A stretch of DNA of 64,000 nt, from positions 203,206 through 267,205 of the forward strand of contig JAGVSM010003951.1 of the NCBI GenBank assembly GCA_022494885.1. Reading direction: 5' to 3'. Each line of letters opens with the position of its first letter. Position 1 is the stretch's first letter. This DNA comes from Micrasema longulum (taxonomy: Eukaryota > Arthropoda > Insecta > Trichoptera > Brachycentridae). Positions 11,040-22,079 of the stretch are shown piece after piece. The notes beneath the pieces were generated by a model, which saw only the letters and a program-made list of their open reading frames with translations, did no database searches and was not told the DNA's origin. Made by a program: the position numbers and the translations under genes.

Positions 11040-12087
11040 AAAATCTCAAACAAACAAAACAAACAAACCATCACGCCGTTTCCCCGTAAGGGTAGGCAGA
11101 GAGGATAGAACACCACAACACTCTATCTTTGCATACAGATCTCGCTTCCTCTACATTTATACATCTTCTCATGCACGCGCGCCGATTATTCCGACTTTTG
11201 ACATGTCCATCTTTAAGTATTTGTTGGATTTGGTCATACCATGTCTTTCTCGGTCTTCCTCTATTTCTGCATCCATCAACATTCGCATTGTAAATATTCT
11301 TAGCCGTTCTCTCGCTGTCCATTCGTTCTACATGTCCAAACCAGCGCAGAGCTTTTTTCTTGATTTTGTCGATAATGCTTGTCTCAGCCTTACATAATGT
11401 ACGGATCTCAACATTTTTGCATCTATCGTACATAGTTTTACCACACATTCGCCTGAGAGATCGCATTTCGACAGCATTCGGCCTACTTTCATCCCTGTTT
11501 TTCCAAGTCCATATTTCGCTCCCATACATCAGGGATGGGACCAGGACTCCGTTGTGAACGGCCAATTTTGCCTCTTGTGACAAGCATTTATTTGCCAAGG
11601 TCGATTTAAGCGCACCGTTCACTCTGTTCCCGGCACTCACCCTCCTTTCAATATCTTTCTCAGTCATTTCCATCCCTAGTGAACATACTTCCCAGATACA
11701 CAAATTCCTCTACTTGTTTTAGTATAACTCCATTCACAGTGATTTCACATTTAGTCATACTTTCGTTTCTTTCAAAAACCATCACATTCGATTTATCGAC
11801 ATTCATCAGCAAATCGCTTCTCTCGCGTACATCGTAGACCTTCGTTACCAAGAATTGCAGTTCCTCTTTGTTGTTAGCAAGGAGTACAGCATCGTCAGCA
11901 TACAAAAGACAATTGACTTTAAATCACCCAATTTTGCTCCCATTCTCAAGCCTTTCAGTTCTTTCATGTAGTTATCGATATACACGTTGAACAGCCATGG
12001 TGACATAACACATCCCTCCTTTATGAATGTCAAACCACGATGTGTATGATCCGTTTACCCTAACACATGCTGTGCTGTCTTTATATG
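11040..12087 (-). mobile_element. RTE-clade LINE, 5'-truncated, broken copy
   Basis: Read on the - strand, this is a second copy of the element at 45549-48403. It runs from within the RT domain (CVRVNGSYTSWFDIHKG) through the YADDAVLLANNKEELQFL catalytic block to the C-terminus ILSAYPYGETA, then a (TTTG)n-like tail at 11047-11068. The frame breaks at least three times, at about 12020 (lost bases in the GVKQG region), 11930 (LKSI/LLYADD shift) and 11670 (short deletion after FTRDG). It is therefore dead, but it is very similar to the 46-kb copy and so a recent family member. The 5' end abuts a CR1-type LINE at about 12087. Confidence 0.85.
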
Positions 12088-12800
12088 GACTTATGTCCAT
12101 CAGAGATTTATGAGTTGTTTTGGACTTTAAACTGACATACAATGAGCATATAGATAATACAGTAAATAAATTACGGAAATTACTTGACTTAATTAACAGA
12201 ATATCCTCTAATTTTACTAATGTCCGTACAATCAAAACTCTTTATTGCTCAACTGTTCGCCCTCTTCTAGGTTGTGCCTCCGTGGTCTGGTCTCCATTCT
12301 ATGTCAATCGCATAAATCACATTGAATCAGTCCAACATCGCTTGCTTCAAAAAGTAGCGTGGATGCTTTGACTAGAGAGAGGGAATTATTCTTATGCTGA
12401 TATAGAGCCCATATTTAATATTTCTAGGTTTACAAAAACGTAGAACTAATATTGATTCGGCATACTGAATAGTATAATCGATGTTCCATCATTACTGGGA
12501 CAAGTGAAATTCAATATTCCGACTCGTGGGTTGAGAAACAATGAAGTACTGTTCATCGATCAGTATATAACAAACTATGGCCTTAAATCTCCAATGACCC
12601 GTCTTTGTCGTATTGTTAACTCAAGACAGGATCTGGACTTTTTTGGTTTAAGTTTACAAAGATTCAAACGAGAACTAAATAAATAGTCCAGATCTTGTTT
12701 TCATGTCCCTTATGTTTGTCAATGCTTCTTTTTTTTTGAAACTATTCTTTTATTGTAAATAACCCTATAAATTGTATACATTTTAATCAATAAATAAGAG
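12088..12800 (+). mobile_element. CR1/Jockey-type LINE (family L1), broken copy
   Basis: The first frame codes LTYNEHIDNTVNKLRKLLDL, RTIKTLYCSTVRPLLGCASV and HIESVQHRLLQKVAWM and then reaches a stop (12371). The frame is disrupted to about 12500 and resumes with [18 protein letters not shown], ending in the same C-terminus as the copy at 1-196, with TAG at 12684-12686. The 3' UTR is about 100 bp and lacks a long tetranucleotide tail. This is the thumb and C-terminal portion of an RT; the copy is 5'-truncated. Confidence 0.8.
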
Positions 12801-12848
12801 ATACACGCTTCAACAACGTTTAGAAAATAATTAAAATTGTTTTATCAA

Positions 12849-13545
12849 AGTTCACGTTCTATCGCGACCACGCTGCTTGCGCTTACGCCAATTTTTGGTC
12901 GACGAAACCGTCTAACATGACGGACTATTGAACGTTTGGTGCAAAAATTCGAAACAAATTGCCGCATTTGGACAAGTGAGTAGCCTGAAGTGATGCGCGA
13001 GACAATTTTATCCAAAAAAATAAACTGTTTGGTGCGGTTTTCATGACGGCGCGGCGGCGTCATCGGCCAATTTTTCTCTTTTGATGAAAACAGCGCGTCA
13101 GCAATTGTCAACGGCGATCGCTACAGGGCCATGATATTAGAATATTTTTGGAACTAGCTCGACGCTATGAACTTGGACGATATGTGGTTCCAACAGGACA
13201 GCGCAACATGCCATACAGCAAACGACATAATCGAAGTATAGAAGATTTAGCTTGGCGAGCAAGCGCTCGCGAATGGTCGCCTCATTCATGCGATTTAACC
13301 CATTTAGACTTTTTTCTTGGTCTTTATCAACAAGCCAGGGATGCACGTTAGAAGAACGGTTTGTGTGCTCGAGTCATGAAAAATTGGGTCTAGAGTATAT
13401 TTGAACGATGTCGTATTCCATAGATAATGGCATTAATTTTTCTTTTGTTTGAAAAAACAAAATGCGTCGCTCTTAATGAAAAACTCTTTATAATAAAATT
13501 AAGGTCCCGGAGGACGCCATGTTTATTTTACTTGTAAAGGGGTCG
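12849..13545 (+). pseudogene. Tc1/mariner-family transposase relic
   Basis: In the + frame, TPIFGRRNRL(T)xRTIERLVQKFE resembles the second helix-turn-helix of mariner transposases. NCRIWTSE, GGVIGQFF, VNGDRYRAMI and then LDDMWFQQDSATCHTAND give the conserved block around the second catalytic Asp ('QQDGA.CH'). Frame shifts and stops follow, and the third catalytic region is visible only as 'SPHSCDLTHLDFFL' (normally P.SPDL.P.D.FLW). Sequence between the HTH and the NCRIW block appears deleted. No terminal inverted repeats were found. Confidence 0.75.
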
Positions 13546-14885
13546 CGTGTTCAAAAGGTTGAAAAACATTGGTGTAGACAATTTGCTTAATTAAACTCTC
13601 ATACATTGTTTATTGTGATGCATGGTCATTAGGAATTATAAGGGAATTATAGATATATAGATAGACAGAACACCATGTGTATTTGATCATAATCACGTTA
13701 CTTTTGATTGACGATACTATAGGAAATAATATTTCACACAAAGAATTAAGAATAGTCCAGAAGGAGCGTACAATCATATTTGAATATGTACATCGGACTG
13801 TGTCCAAAAACGCCCCCACTATTTTTTATTTTCTTTTATTTAGGAAACATACAGCACAGTTAACTAGTTTTATATTTTACACAGTTAGACTTAACTCTAA
13901 TGGACCAGTAAAGTTTCTATATTATTAAGTAATTATATGTAAGGTTATTAATTAAAGTACAAAAAAGAGAAGGAAAATAAACATAAATGGAAGTTGTTTA
14001 AAAATTAAAATTAAAATAAAAAAATTAAGAAAATTTGGAAAAGTAATTGAAAGTTAAGAATTAAAATAAAGAATGAAAAACATACTCAGATATAAAAATT
14101 AAATAAAAAAATATCATTTTTTTAAAAAGGAAAAACATAAATATACAGATACATATTTTAAGGGATTCAAAGAAACGATGAGAAGAATCTTTAAATAAGA
14201 AAATAAATTTATGTCAATTTAAAAAACATCTTCAAAATTGATGACACATAGTAAGGCAGCAATATGTTGATTTCATATACATATACAATATAAGTAATTA
14301 AAAGTAGTTTAAAAGTATTGTCGCACTATGTCGCACTTTCGCCGCGCGCATACTTAAAGTCGCCGCGTAATGTTGCCATGTTGCGAAAAATATAACCATA
14401 ACACAAATACAATCAATATAAAATTTAAAAAAAGCTTTTTGTTAATTTCTCAAAAATTTTATTGTAGACGCGAAAAAATTGATTGACACAACAGAGTAAA
14501 TAAGTAAATTGTATTTTTTTTTTTTAACAAAATACATAAGAGGTAAAAAAGAGCATTTAAAAAATTAAGGATAACTACATAGCAATGAAATGCATAATAA
14601 CAGTAAAAATAGTAAACAAAAAATAAAATAAAGGCATGGCCTGTTCGTGGGTATGTAAGAAATGTTTGTAAATTTTTGCTCCTATAATAAATAGACAGGT
14701 ATAATATTTTTGTGTAAAATAAAAGAGAAAAGAAAATATTCCGAAAAAGATTAGAAGTTACTTTTTTATTTAAGAGTAATACTTAATAAAAAAAAATCTC
14801 TTGAAAACTGTATCAAAATCCACCTAAAGGGAAACGAGATGGATGTAAATAATATTTACAATATATTTATTTAAATTAAACCTAC

Positions 14886-15066
14886 CTTATTTGGAAAAGC
14901 TCCTTTGCTTAATTTTTTCAATCCACCCTTTGTGTCATAAAAATATTTCCCCTCAAAATGCATTGAGCAAATTATGCTTCGCTTTGTTGGTTTCCAAAAC
15001 TCATCTCGCCGTACTCTTTGTATTATTTTTATCCACTCCATTTTCCTTCTTTCATCAGCGGGGAAG
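14886..15066 (-). pseudogene. THAP domain, second exon (P-like element)
   Basis: The exon is bounded by an acceptor (ttttag before 15066) and a donor (AAG|GTAGG at 14886-14885). It codes FPADERRKMEWIKIIQRVRR, then SIICSMHF with the second zinc pair (C-x2-H), and ends near KLSKGAFPNK, which corresponds to the C-terminal AVPTF motif of THAP fingers. Joined to the exon at 15250-15326 it restores the FHVFPAD junction expected between the first Cys pair and the helix. No downstream exon survives in this copy. Confidence 0.8.
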
Positions 15067-15249
15067 CTAAAATTCCACCAAATCAATTATAACCAATGTT
15101 CTTATGAATAAAAAGTAGCGTAAAAAAATTTACTACCCTGGCAACACTAACAAAATGACTATTTTGTTTTTTTTTTAAATCTGACAAGAGGAAAAAATTT
15201 TTTTTTTTGAGTAATGCATTTGCTACATGCACATGTATTCGGCACTTAC

Positions 15250-15326
15250 ACATGAAATGCGATCCCATCCTGTTTCTTTGAGATCCCAGCAGTATTTTAA
15301 CACTTCAAAACGACACAACACGGCAT
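15250..15326 (-). pseudogene. THAP domain, first exon (P-like element), with stop
   Basis: ATG at 15326-15324 gives MPCCVVLKC, the first zinc Cys pair (C-x4-C), followed at once by an in-frame TAA, then NTAGISKKQDGIAFHV. The exon ends at a GTAAGT donor (15249-15244). The equivalent exon in copies B (18992) and C (39354) reads through as an Arg codon at the stop position, so the nonsense change is specific to this copy. Confidence 0.8.
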
Positions 15327-15552
15327 AGTTGAATTAAAATCGGCAGTTGCGTACTGAGCGACGTCTTCAAATAAACTAATGGGTAAAAACCGACTCATCT
15401 TTGAGTAGTATAGTCGTCTTCTGTTTGATGTGCGTATGCGGTTTCTGGACTAATCTTAATTCTATGATTTTACAATTATATGATATTATTTATTATGAAT
15501 ATTTAAAGCATTAACTTTATGATCAAAGATTTTACTAAATGTTTTTAAAATA

Positions 15553-15891
15553 ACCACTTACCGACTTTTCTATGTCTACCGGTTTCAAGACGTACCCGTC
15601 TCTTCGCCAGGACACCAATTAAAGCAACATGCAAACCAATCCCCCTCTACTTTTTTCATTAATTCTCAAAGAAGAGAATATTTTCGTAATTTAATCAGTG
15701 CATGTTTGTCCTAATCAGTGCATGTGCTTATTAAAATGCATGTCGTGTTGGTTTTATATTTTTGTGCAACAACTATGGTGAAGGTGTATAGTGGGTTTTG
15801 CATGTTGGTTTGCATGTTGGTTTAGTTGGTGTCCTGACGAAGAGACGGGTACGCCTCGAAACCGGTAGACATAGAAAAGTCGGTAAGTGGT
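15553..15891. mobile_element. MITE with ~85-bp terminal inverted repeats
   Basis: The left arm, accacttaccgacttttcta onward to about 15640 (through ctaccggtttcaagacgtac, ctcttcgccaggacaccaat and acatgcaaacc), is mirrored at 15800-15891 (ggtttgcatgttgg, ggtgtcctgacgaagagacg, aaaccggtagacatagaaaa, gtcggtaagtggt). The central ~160 bp are non-coding and contain a repeated atcagtgcatgt. No clear target duplication is seen. Confidence 0.8.
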
Positions 15892-16199
15892 GATATACGA
15901 ATATTTAATAACATTTAGTATGATATTATTTGTGTATACAATGAGGAAGTTCACTGTTTTTTATATATTTTTTATTAAAAAATTTTTTTGTGTTATCACC
16001 GCTATGATTTTTTGAGGTTTTGTATTTTTTAAATTACTTCGCATGTGACATCTCAAGTACTCTGCCATTTATTGTACTTTTTTGTGCTTTAAACATTTTA
16101 AATATTTTACGAAAACAAATATCCCACCAAGACACTTTCTGTGGCTGAAAATTTATTATACTACCATGGAAATGAGCATTGAAAAATAAACAAGTTTCC
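15892..16199. other. intergenic with MITE C terminus fragment
   Basis: caatgaggaagttcact at 15940-15956 matches the family C terminal motif, but no partner end is seen. The rest is A+T-rich. Confidence 0.4.
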
Positions 16200-17085
16200 T
16201 TTTCCATTGTCAGTTTTTAGATTAAAAATTCTTACGGTGATAAAATTAAAACAAAGTTTATACAAATGCTGGAAAACTGGAAACATAAATAATACCTGGA
16301 GTGATATTCCAAACGCTCTTGCGGCCGTAGGAAAAGCTCTTATCTCGCCTTTTTACGTTCATAAATTGTTAGAGGCATTTCATATCGAGTCCCGTCCGTA
16401 GAACTCGTCAATCTGTACTCTTCGACATTCCTAACTCTATGACTAATTATATGAAAAATAGCACTCTTCGAAGAATACAGATTACCTATAATGACAGTTT
16501 TAGTAACATCGACATATTACACTGTAGATACCATATTTTTTATTAGATCTGTTAAAGACATTTAAAATTTACCTCCTGCTTGACTTTTGACTTTTAACTT
16601 ATACTTTATCTTTCAATTTTAAATTTTGATTCTTAAATTTCACTCTTAATTTAAACGTTTAATTTTAATTTTAGTTTAAACTTTTAATTTTAACTTATAC
16701 TTTTGATTTTAATTTTAATTTTAACATTTAATTTCAACTCTTAATTTATACTTATTAATATGTACATCTACTACCTGCATCTAATAATTTATTGCTGGTT
16801 GTGTATTTTTACTAAGAAATATAAATGTTCATAAAAGCAGAGAGAGGGGGAGGAAAGTAAAGTTGGAGCAATACAATGTCTTCTCCCTTTTATGTACTTT
16901 TTATTTAATATTTATTTTTTTCCTTTTATAGAATGTAATTATTTTTCACCTCTCCTCCTGCACTCATAATAAATTTGTGTGAAATCTGCAATTAGTCTTA
17001 CTTTTTTAAATTGTTCTTTTGTACGTTGTATTTATATAAAGAATGTTTGATTTCCTTAATAAATAAATAAATAAAAAACACGAGA
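16200..17085 (+). mobile_element. probable LINE tail with long 3' UTR
   Basis: Around 16396-16530 one frame reads SVLFDIPNSMTNYMKNSTLR and NDSFSNIDILH, which looks like the end of a CR1/Jockey RT, although a stop splits it from upstream sequence. A 16207-16401 open frame (containing SDIPNALAAVGKALISPFYV) precedes it and has no family match. The 3' UTR has a striking run of TTTTAATTTTAACTTATAC-like repeats (16560-16760) and ends in a short (AATA)n at 17062-17075, as LINE tails do. Confidence 0.45.
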
Positions 17086-17159
17086 TAAAAGTGTTTTCTG
17101 TGGCCGCGAGGACGGTTCAGAAAAGCTCCGCTGCAGTATACTTAGTTATTTAAAACTGT

Positions 17160-17980
17160 ATAAAATAAATTCAAAAATATTTTAACATATTACAACATAT
17201 CAACAATATTTTGAGTTTGTCCAAATTTTTGTAGACAAGGACTGGATTCAACAGGCGTTGCCTAGTATGTAGGTGAAATAATTCAATTTGATGAATCTCA
17301 CCCGCATAAATCACAAACATCAACAGATGAAAGAATTGAAGGAATATGGATGTTCAAATATAGGCAGAATGGTGAATGTTACACAGTGCGTAAAGTGGCC
17401 ACTTAAACCAGCCATTGACAGGTCATTAGCCCTGTAGATGCCTGGACTTCTATATTACCTTCTCTTAAATGTTCTTCATCTCTGTTGTAATATGTTAATA
17501 TTACAACATAGATAAAAAACATTTAAGAAAAGGTAATATAAAAGTCTAGGCATTAACAGGGCTTATGGCCTGTCATTGGCTGCTTTAAGTAGCCACTTTA
17601 CACACTCTGTAACACATATGTTAATTAACATATTACAACAGAAATGAAGAACATTTAAGAGAATGTAATATGGCTGGTTTCAATGGCCGAGCAGAATGGT
17701 GAATGTTACACAGTGTGTAAAGTGGCTACTTAAACCAGCCATTGACTGGTCATAAGCCCTGTAGATGCCTAGACTTCTACATTACCTTCTCTTAAATGTT
17801 CTTCATCTCTGTTGTAATATGTTAATATAAACAGCTCCCCAGGAAGTTGAATCCAGTCCTTGTCTATAAAAATGTGGACAAACTCAAAATATTGTTTACA
17901 TATGTTAATATTAACAGTACCCAGGAAGTTGAATCCAGTATTTAACTATGTAAAATATAGTCAAAAGTATTTTATTATGT
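17160..17980. repeat. repeat family A cluster with inverted units
   Basis: At least three partial units lie in mixed orientation. aggcgttgcctagtatgtag (17252) to ctctgttgtaatatgttaat is antisense. The adjacent tattacaacatagataaaaa to acacactctgtaac is sense. Then a sense head and an antisense body follow (17630-17830), ending in caggaagttgaatccagtcc. The unit junctions repeatedly fall at 'ttaacatattacaaca', suggesting that this is a unit boundary. Confidence 0.7.
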
Positions 17981-17989
17981 ACCTATCCA

Positions 17990-18290
17990 CTTTTATGTAA
18001 TACTGATTTTTTTATTTAGTTAGAAAATATAAATATACTAATTTTTCACGCCCATGAGACTTTTACATACTAAAGACTCATTAAAAACATGAGTATATAA
18101 ACAACATGAAATTTAAAAATACATAAAAAATTAATAAAAAATAAAAAAGTGTTTAGAAATAAAGTTGGTATAAAAAAAATATAAAGAAGCTGTAAATGAT
18201 TTAATTTAGTATGAGATATTGAAAATAAAAATTTGGATAAAAAAAAAAAATCATACATTATATATTATATTACATAAAGAAATACAGGAT
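17990..18290. repeat. single dispersed copy of the 9.8-kb repeat
   Basis: tcacgcccatgagactttta, gagtatataaacaacatgaa and agtgtttagaaataaagttg parallel 9765-9895. Only one unit is present here. Confidence 0.55.
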
Positions 18291-18847
18291 GACTTGAGTT
18301 TTGACAGCTGTAACTATCAGTTCGTTCACTGTTAAGCTCCAGTAATTTTGCCATATTAGTGTGTTTTTGTGATTGTTTTCAAAGTTTATTTAGTTTTTTA
18401 ATGTTTGCTGGCAAAGGAGTACTTCCCAGATAAGGCAAATCTATCTTTATTTTATTAATTTGATCTTAATTTAAGTTTTTAAATTTCATACTACTGACAT
18501 TTTCATTTTCAGTAGTAAATTGTAACAATAACTTTTGTTGTTTTTCTTTCTATGGTATAAGATGTTTTAGTTTTATATTATTTGATTTTCTGGGAATATG
18601 GAGAGAATCAAAACGCGTCGTAATGAACCTCCTGACATCTCCTCTACATCTTCATCAAACACTTCATTATACTCTTCCCCAATTTTACCAAATAGAGTAA
18701 GAAAACTGTGCAAAAATTAACCGGTCAAAGTTATTTTAAAACAAACATTTTGACCCCGATTTCTCAGTTACTTTCAACATCAAACCAACTTCATTCGCAG
18801 ATTCATTAGACATTATCATAAGACATATGCAGAGAGAGACAGCGGAC
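18291..18847. other. intergenic; short ORF of unknown meaning
   Basis: At 18598-18720 an ATG opens a 40-codon Ser/Pro-rich frame (MERIKTRRNEPPDISSTSSS...) that ends in TAA. It could be the start of a LINE ORF1, but nothing diagnostic follows before P-like copy B interrupts the region at 18848. Confidence 0.3.
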
Positions 18848-19385
18848 CATAGAATTAAGAATAGTCCAGAAACCGCATACGCACATCAAACAGAAGGCGA
18901 TTCAACTACTCATAAATGAGTAGGTTTACGTTTTGACCCATTAGTTTCTTTGAAGACGTCGCTCAGTACGCAACTCCTGATTCGAATTTAACCATGCCGT
19001 GTTGTGTCCTTTTAAAGTGTAGAAATACTGCTAGGATCTTAAATAAAAAGGATGCAATCACATTTCATGTGTAATTAGCAAACAAATGTTTAAGTAGCAA
19101 ATGCATTACTTATAAAGTGAATATGTTTGTCACAAATGCATTACTTAAATATTGAATTATTTTTCCATCTGTCAGATTGTCGAAGTAACAAAATGGAAAT
19201 TTTGTTAGTGTTGCCAGGGTAGTAAATTTTTTTACCCTATTTTGCTCATATAATTAAAGAAATAATGAAAATTGAACCTCGGATTAAGCAACGCCTTGGT
19301 GAACATTTGGCTGACATTATCTTCAAAACATAAAATATTATTTAACATGATATAAAAATATCCGTTTTACGTAAAATAAAATTTT
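18848..19385 (+). mobile_element. P-like element copy B, truncated
   Basis: It starts with the family terminus catagaattaagaatagtcc, followed by agaaaccgcatacgcacatc. A THAP exon-1 frame ([15 protein letters not shown] from ATG 18992) reads through to TTTCATGTG, but the GTAAGT donor has become GTAATT. Homology to copy C runs to about 19385, where poly-T and an antisense SINE S3 begin; the other end is lost. Confidence 0.75.
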
Positions 19386-19406
19386 TACATTTTACATTTT
19401 TTTTTT

Positions 19407-19615
19407 GCACCACAACAGGCCAGGAGGCCTAATTACAGTGGTGAATTACATCACAGAGCACCCAGGCTTGAGAAAAATCACACTTTTAATTTTTGTGTTC
19501 TCACTGGGAATTCTCACCAATCACATTTCATGGTAATTAGAATCGAACCCAAATGGAACCTGCCGTGCGTGAGTCAAGCGTCTTGGGAACCTGACATTAC
19601 ACCACGGAGGGCCGC
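19407..19615 (-). mobile_element. SINE family S3 (tRNA-Glu-like head)
   Basis: Read antisense it begins gcggccctccgtggtgtaat, corresponding to ggcggcctccatggtgtagt at 50375. The body (ttctcaagcctgggtgctct, gtgatgtaattcaccactgt) and the 3' part gcctcctggcctgttgtggt match the same copy. Confidence 0.7.
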
Positions 19616-19734
19616 AATTTGTTTACATACATTTTTCCTCGTGCGTGTCAAAGTCAGTGCAATTTGTCGTCTATTTGCGGCTTTTGTTTGATAATGGGTG
19701 TAAAGTGTTTATTCTTAACTGTATCTTCACAAAC

Positions 19735-20220
19735 ATCAACAGATAAAAGAATTAAAGAAATATAGATGTTCGAATATGGGCAGAATATTGAATGTTACAC
19801 AGTGTAAAAAGTGGCCACTTAAACCCACCATTGACATGCATAAGCCCTGTAAATGTCTTGACTTTTGTATTTCCTTCTCTAAAATGTTCTTCATCTCTGT
19901 TGTTATATGTTAAGTTTATTAGATACATATCGAGTGAAACGCTCGAATTTAAATTTTGTACCTGTCTTGTACCTGTCTTGCCCTTTCAGCGTATATAATG
20001 AATACATAAATAATATATCAACAATATTTGGAGAATGTCTAACTGGATTTCACTCCCAAGGGCGTTATTAAGATCTGAATTTATTGCAACAAAGAGGTAA
20101 AACATTTTACAGAAGGGATATGGAAGTCTAGGCATGTACAATATTGTACAAGGCTTATTACCTGTCTTTGGCTGGTTTGTGTTAAGTGGCCACTTTACAC
20201 ACAGCGTATTATTCACCATT
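19735..20220. repeat. repeat family A, two partial units
   Basis: An antisense half (acaaacatcaacagataaaa to tcttcatctctgttgttata) is followed by a sense half (tatcaacaatatttggagaa, gggatatggaagtctaggca, ggccactttacacacagcgt). Confidence 0.65.
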
Positions 20221-21690
20221 ACCTTTATTGCCTGTGATACTCTCCTTTTAAAACCACAAACTTTCCTAATGACTTTAAAACTTGGAGCGCAGTTTATTGA
20301 GCAAGTTCATCAATATAAATATTTAGGATGCTGGCTGAATGATAAATGGGATCATTCGCAAGAGATCAAAGTCAGAATAGAGGTGGCGCGAGACTGCTTT
20401 TTCAGGATGCGTGACCTTCTTTGCAGTAGAGACTTCAATTTAGACCTCCGAATGCGCATTACTCGATGTTACGTCTTCTCGGTACTTTTTTACGGCGTCG
20501 AAACGTGGACACTCACCCAAAACACTTCAAAAAAGATCGAAGCCTTTGAAATGTGGTGCTACAGGAGGATATTAAAAATCTCCTGGGTGGATAGAGTCCG
20601 AAACGATGATGTTCTCCGACGGATGGAAAAAGATAAAGAGGTACTGAAGACCATAAAGAAAAGAAAACTTGAGTACTTTGGGCATGTGATGAGAGGCGAA
20701 AAATATAACATTTTACAAGTCATTCTACAGGGAAGGATTGAAGGGAGACGCAGTGCAGGTAGAAGGCGCATCCCTTGGCTTAAGAACTTGCGCGACTGGT
20801 TCCATTGCAGCACTCAGTCCTTGTTCAGGGCAGCTGCCAATAAAGTAAGAATCGCAATGATGATTTCCAACCTCCATCGGGGAGAGGAACCATAAGAAGA
20901 AGAAGAAGACTCTCCTTTTAATACACGTAGCGCGAATTAAAACGCTCTTAAACGGGTAAAACCTTTGTACAAGCATTACTACTACCTATTCTAGATTACG
21001 CTGATGTTTCCATGCCTGATTTAAGCTGTGAGCAACTTGATAAACTTGAACGACTTCAGAATACATGCATAAAGTACATTTTTGGCCTTAGGAAATATGA
21101 CCACATTTCTGATTATCGTAGGCAACTGAAATGGCTCAAAATTAGACAGCGGAGAGACTATCACTCCCTCTCACTTCTGTTCAATGTACTTCATAGTCCT
21201 AACGCTCCTATATACCTGCGTGATAAATTTCAACGGTTATCAGTTCATGGTTTACCTCTTCGTTCTAATTCTCAAGGCACATCCACAATTCCTCTTTCTT
21301 CTCTAACTCATATAGTGTCTATGCGGCTCGACTGTAGAATCATCTCCCATCCACCGTTAAAGATGTTACTACATTATCTCTGTTTAAATCACGTCTGAAG
21401 AAACATCTCCTTCCTCTTCCTTAATCTCTCTTCCTTTCCTTTCTCCTCTTTTTTCCTTTTTACCATTGAGTAATAGTTTTGATTTAAGGTAATTTATAAA
21501 CAAATACGTTTATTTCTATTTTTATATATTTTTAACTTTTTAATCTTTTTTTTTCTATTGAATATGTTCTGTAACTTGAATTATAAAATAAAACTTTTAT
21601 TTTATTGGTTGGTTGGAAGAAATTGCCATTTGGCTTCAAGCCCGCCAATGTACAAATAACATTATGTACAAAAAGTTAAATGAATAAATA
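20221..21690 (+). mobile_element. Jockey/CR1-like LINE (family L2) split by an RTE insertion
   Basis: After the inserted RTE (20252-20908), the frame from about 20960 reads LLPILDYADVSMPDL, LERLQNTCIKYIFGLRKYDH and LKIRQRRDYHSLSLLFNVLH, a common insect Jockey-type RT thumb. A frameshift near 21310 ends it. The 3' UTR (attggttggttggaagaaat, catttggcttcaagcccgcc, ttatgtacaaaaagttaaat) is shared with 31325-31757. Only a short piece of the LINE is recognisable left of the insertion. Confidence 0.75.
20252..20908 (+). mobile_element. RTE-type LINE 3' fragment with 13-bp target duplication
   Basis: The frame to TAA at 20893-20895 codes YKYLGCWLNDKWDHSQEIKV, then RCYVFSVLFYGVETWTLTQN, RRILKISWVDRVRNDDVLRR and LEYFGHVMRGEKYNILQVIL, and ends in NLHRGEEP. 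This is the usual C-terminal region of RTE-like elements, and a (GAA)n tail follows at 20896-20908. The 13-bp string actctccttttaa flanks it at 20239-20251 and 20909-20921, so the insertion edges are exact. The copy is 5'-truncated but the retained frame is open. Confidence 0.85.
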
Positions 21691-21699
21691 AATATAGTG

Positions 21700-22079
21700 T
21701 TGCTACCACGGCATTAGTAGGTAAATTACGTGCGAGCAACGCGTTTTCTAACCCCCAGACAGCGTTCAGAGTCGCACTGCAGGTTTCAAAATTTCGATAC
21801 TAGCACATCGATAGTCTAGATAGTGAAAATGCCTCAAGTCTCGAATGAAAGCCCCAATCCCAACTCAACAAAGGGCCTTTGGCCGCATGGATTTCGGTAC
21901 GCGTTACTCGTATTTTATGAAATATTGTAATAAATAAATAAATAAAATAAATCTCCAGATGTATTAATATATCTGTGGTCTCGTTACCAAGTAAATTTCC
22001 ACAATCCTTTATTGAAATAGATTGCTATTCGATAGATATTATTTGATATGATATAATGTAATAGCCGACGATAGCAGAC
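21700..22079. other. intergenic repeat debris
   Basis: A moderately G+C-rich block at 21715-21905 (gctaccacggcattagtagg, ggcctttggccgcatgg) ends in a short (AATA)n at 21929-21945, so it may be the 3' end of an unrecognised LINE. No protein match is seen. Confidence 0.35.

Larger units (their letters stand above)
13731..15474 (-). mobile_element. P-like DNA transposon copy A with THAP exons
   Basis: The element spans 13739-15466. Its ends are caaagaattaagaatagtcc and, inverted, ggactaatcttaattctatg. They are flanked by 8-bp near-identical target repeats, atttcaca (13731-13738) and attttaca (15467-15474). An 8-bp duplication and a THAP-domain protein both fit the P superfamily. The interior keeps two THAP exons next to the right end, while the rest (13800-14880) is A+T-rich without transposase catalytic sequence. 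The copy is therefore internally deleted and non-autonomous. Four further copies lie in the window. Confidence 0.8.
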
